Shown here piece after piece: positions 1-7,287 of a DNA stretch of 36,130 nt. The notes beneath the pieces were generated by a model that was given only the letters and a program-made list of their open reading frames with translations, was not told the DNA's origin and searched no databases. Origin of the DNA: SOIV01 sp964435925 (GTDB lineage Bacteria; Acidobacteriota; Aminicenantia; Aminicenantales; Aminicenantaceae); NCBI GenBank assembly GCA_964435925.1, contig CAYTBG010000019.1, positions 1 to 36,130 of the forward strand. Reading direction: 5' to 3'. Position 1 is the stretch's first letter. Each line of letters starts with the position of its first letter. A program made the position numbers and the translations under genes.

Positions 1-262
1 TAGCCTGGATTATTCACGGATCGAGTTTGCCGCAGATGCGAGGCACAGGGTATGCAGCTGTGGTTCTTCACCGCAAATGCCCTGTAACGAAGCAGATGCG
101 GTGAAATCGGCCCGCCCGAAGGGTAAATTAGGCCGACATATAATAAAAAGAAACGCGTTTGAGACCGATTGAATGTTTTGCTAGAGGTGAAATAAGCGTA
201 ACGAGCAGATATCAATGAAAATAAATATTAGTGTCGGCATAATTTATGAATAAATCAGGTTA
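1..262. repeat. Dispersed MITE-like element, copy 1
   Basis: This non-coding stretch is repeated in direct orientation at 17676-18088. The left end (tagcctggattattca) and the reverse complement of the right end (taacctgatttattca, read from about 247-262) match at most positions, so the element has imperfect terminal inverted repeats of about 16 bp. Inside is a second inverted pair built on gccgacat near 133 and tgtcggc near 232. There is no transposase ORF. It may start before the window, so the left boundary is provisional. It lies directly upstream of the lipoprotein gene at 283. Confidence 0.75.
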
Positions 263-282
263 GTTAATAAGGAGGAAGAACA

Positions 283-1443
283 ATGAAAAAATTTGCGGTG
301 ATCGGAATTACGGTTATTTTCGCTCTATGTTCTTTTACATCTTGCGAAGAAGGTTTGTTTGTTTCAAAGGCTGGCCCTGCCAATGCTGAAAACGCGCTTA
401 AGCTCATTCCCAAAGATGTAATGGCTGTCTTCTTTATCGATATCCACAGAGTAATGACAATAGAATTTATAAATAATCTAATCAAAGAGAAAGAAAGCGA
501 AGAGGCGTCAGATGAATTAACGGATGTTCAGGAATTTAAAGCAAAGACAGGAATTGATCCCGAAAAGGATATCAATTTCATCGTTGGGGCTATAACAGGA
601 AAAACGGAAAAAGGAAAGGAGGAAGGCGTCGGAATCGTAAACCTCACTTATAACAAAGATCTTTTGCTCTCTACGATTAAAGAAGAATTAGCAAAAGAAA
701 AAGAAGAAGAACATGAGAAAAAAGTTGAAGAAGAAGAACACGCTGAAGAAGAAGAGGGAGAAGGAGAACATGAGCTGATTGAAGATGAATACCACGGCTT
801 TACTATTTACACAGTTAGAGAAGAATGTGAAGAAGAAGAAGAAGAAGAAGAAGAAGAAGAAGAACACGGGGAAAAAGAGGAAGAGCATGGGGAAAAGCAT
901 GAAAAAGGAGGAAGCTTTACATTCCTGGATGAGTCGAACATCGCTGTAGGAGATGATAATTCAGTCAAATCTGTGATAGATGTTTTACAAAAAAAGAAAG
1001 AGAATGTTTTTAAAAACGAAGGATTTTCTTCCTTGCTCACGAAAATCGATAAAGAGGCCATCTTCTGGGGAGCCGCGCTTATCCCCCCTGATGCGATGAA
1101 CGATGTTATATCAGAAAAACCTGAGCTCATCATCCTGGAAGCCGTCAATGCTGCCTCTGTTTCTCTTGATTACAAAAACGCAAACATCATTGCTGACATA
1201 AAAATCATGAGCAGCGATCCGATGAAGAATCAAGAGCTGGCTGATAACTTGAACGGGTATAAAAGCATGGGAGCATTGATCCAGATTCAGGATCTAAACA
1301 TGGCAGAGATTTTAGACAGGATAGAGATTACCTCCTTCCCAGATCATGTAAACATTTACACCAGCTTTCCCGAAGATCTTCCTCAAACCATTATTGATAA
1401 GCTCAAAATGGAAAAGACGAAAGAGGAAAAAAAGGATATTTAG
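283..1443 (+). CDS. Glu-rich exported lipoprotein, DUF3352-like
   Basis: A 386-residue protein starting at ATG 283 with a good ribosome site (ggagga, 6 nt upstream). The N-terminus is a lipoprotein-type signal: MKK, a hydrophobic stretch, then FTSC with Cys21 as the probable lipidated residue. Residues about 40-120 (LKLIPKDVMAVFFIDIHRV onward) resemble DUF3352-type proteins of unknown function; this is by pattern only. The middle (about 140-210) is extremely acidic and includes a pure poly-Glu run encoded by a (GAA)12 tract, with EEHGEK repeats that may bind metal through His and Glu. The C-terminal 170 residues look folded. It converges on the ABC operon. No catalytic motif is visible and the function is unknown. 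Confidence 0.8.
   Translation: MKKFAVIGITVIFALCSFTSCEEGLFVSKAGPANAENALKLIPKDVMAVFFIDIHRVMTIEFINNLIKEKESEEASDELTDVQEFKAKTGIDPEKDINFIVGAITGKTEKGKEEGVGIVNLTYNKDLLLSTIKEELAKEKEEEHEKKVEEEEHAEEEEGEGEHELIEDEYHGFTIYTVREECEEEEEEEEEEEEHGEKEEEHGEKHEKGGSFTFLDESNIAVGDDNSVKSVIDVLQKKKENVFKNEGFSSLLTKIDKEAIFWGAALIPPDAMNDVISEKPELIILEAVNAASVSLDYKNANIIADIKIMSSDPMKNQELADNLNGYKSMGALIQIQDLNMAEILDRIEITSFPDHVNIYTSFPEDLPQTIIDKLKMEKTKEEKKDI
829..864 (+). repeat. (GAA)12 trinucleotide tract inside lipoprotein gene
   Basis: Twelve uninterrupted GAA codons encode twelve Glu residues. Slippage in whole units would change the acidic stretch without breaking the frame. Slippage by other amounts would truncate the protein. 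Confidence 0.9.
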
Positions 1444-1450
1444 TCTGGAT

Positions 1451-1480
1451 TATATTCTTCTATTAATCTTCAAGAATATA
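1451..1480. terminator. Possible bidirectional hairpin between convergent genes
   Basis: A 9-bp perfect stem (tatattctt, 1451-1459, with aagaatata, 1472-1480) sits just after the lipoprotein stop codon and overlaps the 3' end of the convergent ABC permease. The stem is AT-rich and the U-tract is weak, so termination is uncertain. Confidence 0.3.
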
Positions 1481-2275
1481 TTCCTTCTGAGAAAAAAGGA
1501 GGCAGGCTAAACAGAGAAAAATGACCGTAATAAGAAAAAGCATGAGGATAGCGGTCCCTGTAGGGCTTGCCTCCAGCCTGAACATCAGAAAGGAAAACCT
1601 TCCTGTTCCAGGAGCTGGCAGCAAGGATTTGAGATAATGAATGATGGAAAAGCGCTGGGTGGAACCTGGAAAATATTGGATCACGTTTTCCCAGCCAAAG
1701 CTGAAAACAAGCCCGACTATGATAGATTTCTTCAGAAAAACCCCGATAAAAGTAAAAAACGCTGTATAACAGATAAGGCCCAAGCCTAAAACAACCACAT
1801 CTCTCAGAAGAATCTTATACAAGGAAAAATTACCCAAGTTATTCACGTTCAAGATAAGAAACGATAAAAGCACCCCAACACTCATCATCAATATAACCAA
1901 AGTCGTGTAGGCCGAATACTTTCCGAGAACGATTGCGGATTTAGAAATCGGCCGTGTTGTCAAATAGACCAGTGTTTGTCCTTCTATTTCCTCTGAGGCA
2001 ACCGAGGTCCCGAAAAAAAGCGCCAGGATTAGGATAAGAAATTGAAGATAGAAAACTACAATCAAGTTGGAAAAGACATAAATACCCTGAATTTTACCGC
2101 GGCCCGAAAAAATTTGATTAAATTTAATAATAAAGGCAATCACAACTGGCAAAAAACTGAATAAGAAAAAGATTTTTGTCTTTTTCGCCCTTCTTCCCAT
2201 TGAAAAGAAGATGGAATAAACATTTTTCACTGAGTCCAGGAAAAAAGACAATCTCCCAATATTTTTTTGATTCAT
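1463..2275 (-). CDS. ABC-2 type transporter permease
   Basis: A 270-residue polytopic membrane protein with about six hydrophobic segments (near 45-65, 75-100, 118-145, 150-180, 195-215 and 235-262). It carries the typical ABC-2/NosY motif, ASEEIEGQTLVYLTTRPISK followed by GKY near residues 92-115. It is the last gene of a four-gene minus-strand operon. Its start lies one base past the stop codon of the ATPase gene at 2277, indicating translational coupling, and it is the natural partner of that ATPase. The substrate cannot be read from the sequence; exporters, Gld- or Nos-type systems and antibiotic-resistance pumps share this architecture. Confidence 0.85.
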   Translation of the reverse strand: MNQKNIGRLSFFLDSVKNVYSIFFSMGRRAKKTKIFFLFSFLPVVIAFIIKFNQIFSGRGKIQGIYVFSNLIVVFYLQFLILILALFFGTSVASEEIEGQTLVYLTTRPISKSAIVLGKYSAYTTLVILMMSVGVLLSFLILNVNNLGNFSLYKILLRDVVVLGLGLICYTAFFTFIGVFLKKSIIVGLVFSFGWENVIQYFPGSTQRFSIIHYLKSLLPAPGTGRFSFLMFRLEASPTGTAILMLFLITVIFLCLACLLFSQKEYILED

Positions 2276-2276
2276 C

Positions 2277-3203
2277 CTATTTTCCTACTAAATAGTCAAA
2301 AACGGCCTGAAGGTTGTCATCAGGTGATGTAATTTCATCCACTTCGATTTTATTCTCTATAAAAAGAGAAGGCAAAAGGCTAAATAACTTATCCCTGTTA
2401 TTGGTCTCGATAAGAAGAGAATCATTCGACGAGCTGAAATGAACTTTCAAAACATAGTCTTGTTGAATGAATTTCGAGGCGAGCTGGCGGGCATTACTGC
2501 ACTTAATAGAGATAATATGAGGATGGGTATCAATCAGATCTCGGATGTAATGAATATCACCTTGGGCAAAAATATTACCCTGATGGATAAGAATAATCCT
2601 CTTGGTCATAGCTTCGATTTCAGGCAGGACATGGCTTGAGACGATGATTGTTCTTCCCTCTCCCTTATATGATTTTATAAGGTGAATAATCTTCCGCCTT
2701 CCAAGAGGATCAAGGCCGCTCAAGGGTTCGTCAAGGACGATAATTTCTGGATCATGAGCGATGGCCTGCGCAAATTTTAACCTCTGACGCATGCCACGGC
2801 TGTAAGACCTTATAACCCTGTCTTTATCTTCAACCAATTCAACGATTTCCAGAGCCTTTTGAGCTCTGGTTTCTACCTCAGATTCAGAAAAATGATGAAG
2901 TTTTAAAAGACTGGTAACAAACTGCAAGCCCGTCATCTCATCATAGAAGAAATCCTGTTCTGGACAGAATCCTATGATGGAGAATAAGTGGTAATTGTTC
3001 CTAATTTTTTGTCCTTTTATTCTGGCAGTACCGATGTTTGGCTTTATCTGTCCGGTTATGAGCTTTAAAAAAGTGGATTTTCCTGCACCGTTCGGTCCCA
3101 GAATTCCTGTAATCCCCGGCTCAATCTGGAGCGTGACGTCACTTAGCCCTAGAACATTCCCGTACCATTTGGAAAGGTTTTTAGTTTCGACAATCGGTTT
3201 CAT
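2277..3203 (-). CDS. ABC transporter ATP-binding protein (second pair)
   Basis: A 308-residue ABC ATPase of the CcmA/NosF class. Visible are Walker A GPNGAGKST (36-44), signature YSRGMRQR (134-141), Walker B IIVLDEP (154-160), a D-loop SGLDP, and the switch histidine in SSHVLPEIE near 191-199. The C-terminal 80 residues form the regulatory extension common in ABC-2 exporters. The start overlaps the 3' end of the upstream permease gene by 4 bp and the stop is one base from the next permease, so it is in the middle of a tightly packed operon. The predicted role is to energise export with the adjacent permease. Confidence 0.92.
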   Translation of the reverse strand: MKPIVETKNLSKWYGNVLGLSDVTLQIEPGITGILGPNGAGKSTFLKLITGQIKPNIGTARIKGQKIRNNYHLFSIIGFCPEQDFFYDEMTGLQFVTSLLKLHHFSESEVETRAQKALEIVELVEDKDRVIRSYSRGMRQRLKFAQAIAHDPEIIVLDEPLSGLDPLGRRKIIHLIKSYKGEGRTIIVSSHVLPEIEAMTKRIILIHQGNIFAQGDIHYIRDLIDTHPHIISIKCSNARQLASKFIQQDYVLKVHFSSSNDSLLIETNNRDKLFSLLPSLFIENKIEVDEITSPDDNLQAVFDYLVGK

Positions 3204-4069
3204 TTTACAACTTCAACTCCCTTGACTTTACTTTTCAAAACAAAACCAGCAAAAGCACAAATGCCTAAAAGAACCAGGAAAGAAAAAATCCAGGAGATAT
3301 CATACGGAGTTTTCTGACCAAAAATATGGGCACCCACCTGCTGCAGATTCGCTCTCAGGGAAACAAGCGAAAAATAATGACTCCTGAATTCCGAGCGAAA
3401 AATCAAATAAACAATGTCAGAAAGAAAGTAAATACCAAAAATAAGAATAGCCACTAATCTCCTGTTTTTACTCAAAGAGGAGAGGAGAAGTGTATAAAAC
3501 GAGAAAAATCCAGTTACAATGAACGAATAGCCGATGATCGAAAGAGGAAGCCACGGGTAGGATATAAAAAATTTGAGGCTGCCTGAGAAAACAAGCTTCA
3601 TGATAAAAAAGACGAGGCCGGGAATCAGGGTAATAATAAATAAGAAGAAGACAATAACAGCAGTCTTTCCCAAAAAATAGTCTTTTTTCTTGAGTGGCCG
3701 AGAAAAATACAGTTGAAGAGAATTATGTTCGAGATCATCGCTAATAAGACTTGCACCACAGAAAATCACTATCATGAGCATAATAAAAAGCATAAAACCT
3801 TGAGTAAAATACGTTTTAAAATAGCCCGGATTAATCTGAAGAAACTGTGAGGTTTCTCCTCTTAAGAAGGGGAAATCCTCTAATCTCTCTGAAATATATA
3901 TCCCGGTTAGAAAAAATACGGCAGGAAGAAGACTCATGGGAAGGGTAAACTTAAAGAGCCTTCTCATAAAGGTTAACTTAATCCCATACCTGGTGATCGG
4001 CCACCAAGGGAACTTTCTGACAAGGAACTCTCCATCCCAATGGCTGTAACCTTTCTCTTTGATAGTCAT
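3200..4069 (-). CDS. ABC-2 type transporter permease (first pair)
   Basis: A 289-residue membrane protein with about six transmembrane segments. After a cytoplasmic N-terminus (MTIKEKGYSHWDGEF) it shows ABC-2 features around ASLISDDLEHNSLQLYFSRP followed by KKDYFLGK near residues 105-132, close in type to the equivalent motif in the second permease of the operon. The start codon overlaps the stop of the upstream ATPase gene by one base (TAATG) and its stop overlaps the next ATPase start by 4 bp. It most likely forms a heteromeric exporter with the two ATPases and the other permease. The substrate is unknown. Confidence 0.85.
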   Translation of the reverse strand: MTIKEKGYSHWDGEFLVRKFPWWPITRYGIKLTFMRRLFKFTLPMSLLPAVFFLTGIYISERLEDFPFLRGETSQFLQINPGYFKTYFTQGFMLFIMLMIVIFCGASLISDDLEHNSLQLYFSRPLKKKDYFLGKTAVIVFFLFIITLIPGLVFFIMKLVFSGSLKFFISYPWLPLSIIGYSFIVTGFFSFYTLLLSSLSKNRRLVAILIFGIYFLSDIVYLIFRSEFRSHYFSLVSLRANLQQVGAHIFGQKTPYDISWIFSFLVLLGICAFAGFVLKSKVKGVEVVK

Positions 4070-4977
4070 TAATCCACTCCTACAACTTCAGCAAATAGAT
4101 CTTCGAGTGAAGTCTCACTTTTTACAAAATGTCTTAGTTGAATCTTTTCTTCAGCAGCAATCCTGAAAATTTCCTGCCTGTCCAGATCAGGGGGCCAGTA
4201 AACCTTAAAAATTCCCTCTTCCGTTTCTTCCACTTTACACTTCATAGCTTTCAGCCTGCGGAGGAAAGTCCCTGCTTCACCTTTTACTTTCATTTCATAA
4301 AGATCTCTTATTTCTTTCAGCTCGCTGATATCGCCCTGGGCTGCAAGTTTCCCTTTGTTTAAAATCACTACGTAATTACAGGTCAATTCTATATCGGGGA
4401 GAATGTGAGAAGAGATCAAGACTTGAATATCTTTCTTTGAAGATATATCCATTATAAGTTCCAATATTTCACTTCTTCCATTGGGATCTAAGCCGGTTGT
4501 GGGCTCATCGAGAAAAATAAGTTTAGGATCATGGACAATTGCCTGGGCGAGCTTGAGCCTCTGCTTCATCCCTGACGAATAAGTCTCTAACTTACGGTAA
4601 CGGCTCTCCTCAAGACCTACATAAAAAAGGACTTCGTGGGCACGCTTCATAGCCTCCTGGCGCGGCATTCCCGATAACTCGCCAAGATAAGAAGTAAAAG
4701 AAACTGCATCCAATCCGGGAATAAAGCAGTCATCTTCAGGCATATAACCTACATAGCGCCGTATCTCAGGCTGTTCATCTTTGATGTCATAGCCAAGAAC
4801 GCGACCACTACCCTTATCTGGAGAAAGAAACCCAAGGAGGATACGAATTAGCGTGCTCTTCCCGGCCCCGTTGGGACCCAAAAGACCAATAGCTCCTTGA
4901 GACAAATCAAGGCTTACTCCTTCCAGAGCTTTCACTTTTCCGTAGCTGAAATGGATGTCCTTAATTTCAATACTCAT
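4069..4977 (-). CDS. ABC transporter ATP-binding protein (first pair)
   Basis: A 302-residue ABC ATPase and first gene of the minus-strand ABC operon. Walker A GPNGAGKST is at 34-42, signature YSSGMKQR at 133-140, Walker B LIFLDEP at 153-159 followed by TTGLDP, and switch His in SSHILPDIE. A C-terminal extension of about 90 residues follows. The related but non-identical second pair suggests an old duplication, or a four-subunit exporter with two different ATPases and two permeases. The upstream region (4978-5040) is AT-rich and probably holds the promoter, but I could not fix its boxes. Confidence 0.92.
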   Translation of the reverse strand: MSIEIKDIHFSYGKVKALEGVSLDLSQGAIGLLGPNGAGKSTLIRILLGFLSPDKGSGRVLGYDIKDEQPEIRRYVGYMPEDDCFIPGLDAVSFTSYLGELSGMPRQEAMKRAHEVLFYVGLEESRYRKLETYSSGMKQRLKLAQAIVHDPKLIFLDEPTTGLDPNGRSEILELIMDISSKKDIQVLISSHILPDIELTCNYVVILNKGKLAAQGDISELKEIRDLYEMKVKGEAGTFLRRLKAMKCKVEETEEGIFKVYWPPDLDRQEIFRIAAEEKIQLRHFVKSETSLEDLFAEVVGVD

Positions 4978-5088
4978 CTTCTGTTTATTATCCTAATATA
5001 TTAACCTTAATTCTTTTAATAAATACGATAATTTACAAGAAAAAGTTTCTTGAGGCAAGCATTTCTTTTTCTAAAAGACATAATACTT

Positions 5089-5334
5089 GATCAGGCTGGG
5101 TGTCTCGAAAACACGCTATCTTTGCCCCCGCGAAGCAAATATTCTTACTTGGCGAAGGCCAGTGGATGAAAAAACCGTTTGAAGGCTGAGCGGGCACGGT
5201 TCCTCTCCGAAGGAGAGGAGAGCAAAGCCTGAAACTGAACAACTTTTGCCTCGCTGGGGCAAAAGTTGTGTGTTTTTGAAGCCACTGGCCTGAGCTTCCC
5301 TTTCTCATGGTTTTCTCAATCACCCAGCCTGATC
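5089..5334. repeat. Nested palindromic element (MITE-like or structured RNA)
   Basis: This lies within a 422-bp gap (4978-5399) with no convincing gene. The outer arms are a perfect 14-bp inverted repeat (gatcaggctgggtg, 5089-5102, with cacccagcctgatc, 5321-5334). A second perfect 10-bp pair lies inside (aggccagtgg 5156-5165; ccactggcct 5282-5291). Two tight hairpins follow: cctctcc/ggagagg around 5202-5218, and an 11-bp stem at 5240-5250 with 5258-5268. All arms are nested, so either strand could fold into one multi-branched structure. It sits downstream of the phosphoglycerate mutase gene and upstream of the ABC operon, so it may also end or insulate transcription. Confidence 0.65.
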
Positions 5335-5399
5335 TCTTCATGTTCTTGGAATCGGAACTCCTTCCTTTCTTGAGTTTGAGCTTTCACCTAAACCGTATT

Positions 5400-7013
5400 T
5401 TATTTATTGTAATGAGATACCCGAATCCCCTCACCATAAACTAAAGCCCTGTAAGCTTTTTCAATTCGATCCCAGTTCTCCTCTCTGTCTAATGCCCAAA
5501 ATCTTCCCATTACGGTGACGACTTGACCAAGGGCAAGAGATTGGCACATCTCCTCCACTTTAGCTACATAAGCCGCACCGCTCTCAGGTTTCTCCCCTCT
5601 TCGACCGATTAAAGAATGAATGAAAATGGACTTCACATCGAGCTGTTTAGCCAAGCGAAGCAAAGGAAAAATATGCTTGATAGTACCGTGGGAGCTATAC
5701 TTTGAAACAATTCCCAAAAGATGAAGAGACTTATGATCTTTTTTAGCCCCCTGCATAGCCCAAAGAAAAGCGTCGTTGCGGAAAAAACTCCCCTCCTCTA
5801 TGGCTCGGTCTATTCTTACCCGATCAAGTAGGATTCGCCTCCCAGCCCCGAGATGAAGATGCCCAGCTTCAGAATTGCCCACAGTGTTGGATGGCATTCC
5901 CACTGCTTCTCCCGAAGCTTTAAGCAGAGCACAGGGAAAATGAGCCCACAGTTTATCAAAGTTTGGAGTCTCAGCTTCAGCAATTAGATTTGCTTCTTTT
6001 TCTTCTCTCATCCCCCATCCGTCAAGAATCAGGAGAAGCACTCTTCTCTCTTCGTTTTCCTCTTTGGGAGAATGAAGAATTAAGCTTTCACCGCTCATCT
6101 CAACGGGCTTCGCCAGGCCCAGCAGGACTAATAGAGTTGGAGCAACATCAGCAAGCTCCCCTTCCTGCTTTAATTCCCAGCTTTCCTGTACTTCAGCAGA
6201 AAAATCTGCAAGCACAAAAGGAACTGGATTCTTCGTATGGCCGGTGTTTACCGTACCGTCCGAATAGAGCCACTCTTCTACTGTTCCATGATCAGACGTG
6301 ACAATAAGTGTTATGCCCTGGGTGCGACAATCTTCGATGATCCTTCCTAACTGGCGGTCAACTTCTTCCACAGCCTTAAGCACTGCAGCTTTATTCTCAA
6401 TGTGTCCCAAAACATCCACATTTGCCAGATTAGCCACAATAGCTCGATAAGAAGGATCATTAAGTTTTAAAGAAATTTCTCCTGTAACCTGACTGGCACT
6501 CATCTCGGGCTTGAGAGCATAAGAGGAAACTACCTCGGGTGAAGGAACAACTATCCTTTTCTCTCCTGGAAAGATCTCATCGCTTTTACCGTTCATGAAA
6601 AAACCGACATGCACTTCTTTTTCAGATTCGGAGATTTTGAGGAGGCTTATTCCCGCTTCAGAAAGAACTTCAGCGAAAGTGTTCTTGATTTTCCCCTCCG
6701 AAGGAAAAGCAACTCTGGCATTGAGGGAGGAACTATACTCAATCATTGTCACAAAATTCAGGTGCAAATCTTTCTTTACGGGGAAGTGAGTGAAATCCCT
6801 GTTTATAAGACACTCGGTTAGCTCAACTTCTCTCTCTCCTCGTATGTCATAAAAAATTACATAGTCTCCCTTCCCAAGCCTTCCCAGAGGCCTGCCTGAA
6901 GGATCAACCATGACCATTGGATCTAAAGCTTCATCTTCTTGACCAGCCTGATAAGCTTTTTTTATGCTTCGTACTAAAGGAGAATTCTCGGCGAGATTTA
7001 TATTCTTATCCAT
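5400..7013 (-). CDS. gpmI: 2,3-bisphosphoglycerate-independent phosphoglycerate mutase, circularly permuted
   Basis: The predicted reaction is interconversion of 3- and 2-phosphoglycerate in glycolysis and gluconeogenesis, with two divalent metal ions and a phosphoserine. The 537 residues contain all parts of GpmI in swapped order. Residues about 11-315 match the second half of normal enzymes: R58 and R61, K132, metal ligands D200, H204, D241, H242 and H259, then the family's C-terminal segment (EMSGESLI). After a short linker (about 315-324), residues 325-530 match the normal N-terminal half: LILDGWG with metal ligand D331, VGNSEAGH with catalytic S381, H442, R472, R504 and R510. The chain is opened inside the phosphotransferase domain, and the old termini, both in the phosphatase domain, are joined. 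The Asp that normally follows the R472 equivalent is Gly473. Reading frame, promoter and ribosome site (gagg) are intact. Confidence 0.9.
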   Translation of the reverse strand: MDKNINLAENSPLVRSIKKAYQAGQEDEALDPMVMVDPSGRPLGRLGKGDYVIFYDIRGEREVELTECLINRDFTHFPVKKDLHLNFVTMIEYSSSLNARVAFPSEGKIKNTFAEVLSEAGISLLKISESEKEVHVGFFMNGKSDEIFPGEKRIVVPSPEVVSSYALKPEMSASQVTGEISLKLNDPSYRAIVANLANVDVLGHIENKAAVLKAVEEVDRQLGRIIEDCRTQGITLIVTSDHGTVEEWLYSDGTVNTGHTKNPVPFVLADFSAEVQESWELKQEGELADVAPTLLVLLGLAKPVEMSGESLILHSPKEENEERRVLLLILDGWGMREEKEANLIAEAETPNFDKLWAHFPCALLKASGEAVGMPSNTVGNSEAGHLHLGAGRRILLDRVRIDRAIEEGSFFRNDAFLWAMQGAKKDHKSLHLLGIVSKYSSHGTIKHIFPLLRLAKQLDVKSIFIHSLIGRRGEKPESGAAYVAKVEEMCQSLALGQVVTVMGRFWALDREENWDRIEKAYRALVYGEGIRVSHYNK

Positions 7014-7037
7014 CCACTATCCTCATATTAAGCCTAT

Positions 7038-7066
7038 ACTATAGAAACGATGCATGGGTATGTCAA
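7038..7066 (-). promoter_or_regulatory. Sigma-70 promoter for the phosphoglycerate mutase gene
   Basis: On the minus strand, TTGACA (7061-7066) is followed by exactly 17 nt and then TATAGT (7038-7043), with the start codon at 7013. This is close to the consensus and gives a leader of roughly 20 nt with a gagg ribosome site. Confidence 0.8.
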
Positions 7067-7120
7067 TGGAGTCAGGCAATGGGGTCAGGGTTGTAAAACT
7101 TGAGTTTTACAGAACCACTG
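7067..7120. repeat. REP-like ggggtcagg repeat
   Basis: The intergenic region holds gagtcaggcaatggggtcag and then a small palindrome (aaaacttgagtttt). The ggggtcagg core recurs in inverted orientation (cctgatccccc, cctgacccca) at 9378-9440. Such units resemble repeats mobilised by REP-associated IS200-type transposases. None is encoded in the window. Confidence 0.5.
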
Positions 7121-7287
7121 TCAATGAGGCAAGAATTAGAAAACTTGAATTTCATAGGATATTAATACCATAAGCCACACCTTAAAGAAGGGAAAAAATC
7201 AAATCTTATGACCTAAGCCCTATTGAAAATATGCAAGAAATTATGTTAAGTAGGAATATCTCTTGAAAATGAAAAAGAGGAGGAATA

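Noticed and set aside
688..1148. Minus-strand Phe/Ser-rich ORFs over the lipoprotein gene
   Set aside because: They are reverse readings of the GAA-rich region.
5033..5341. 102-residue minus-strand ORF in the palindromic element
   Set aside because: It runs through all the inverted repeats, has no family or domain pattern and no good ribosome site; the palindromes explain the open frame.
5400..7013. A fusion of two different phosphatase-superfamily proteins
   Set aside because: Each half lacks what the other supplies, every GpmI landmark occurs once, and total length fits a single permuted enzyme.
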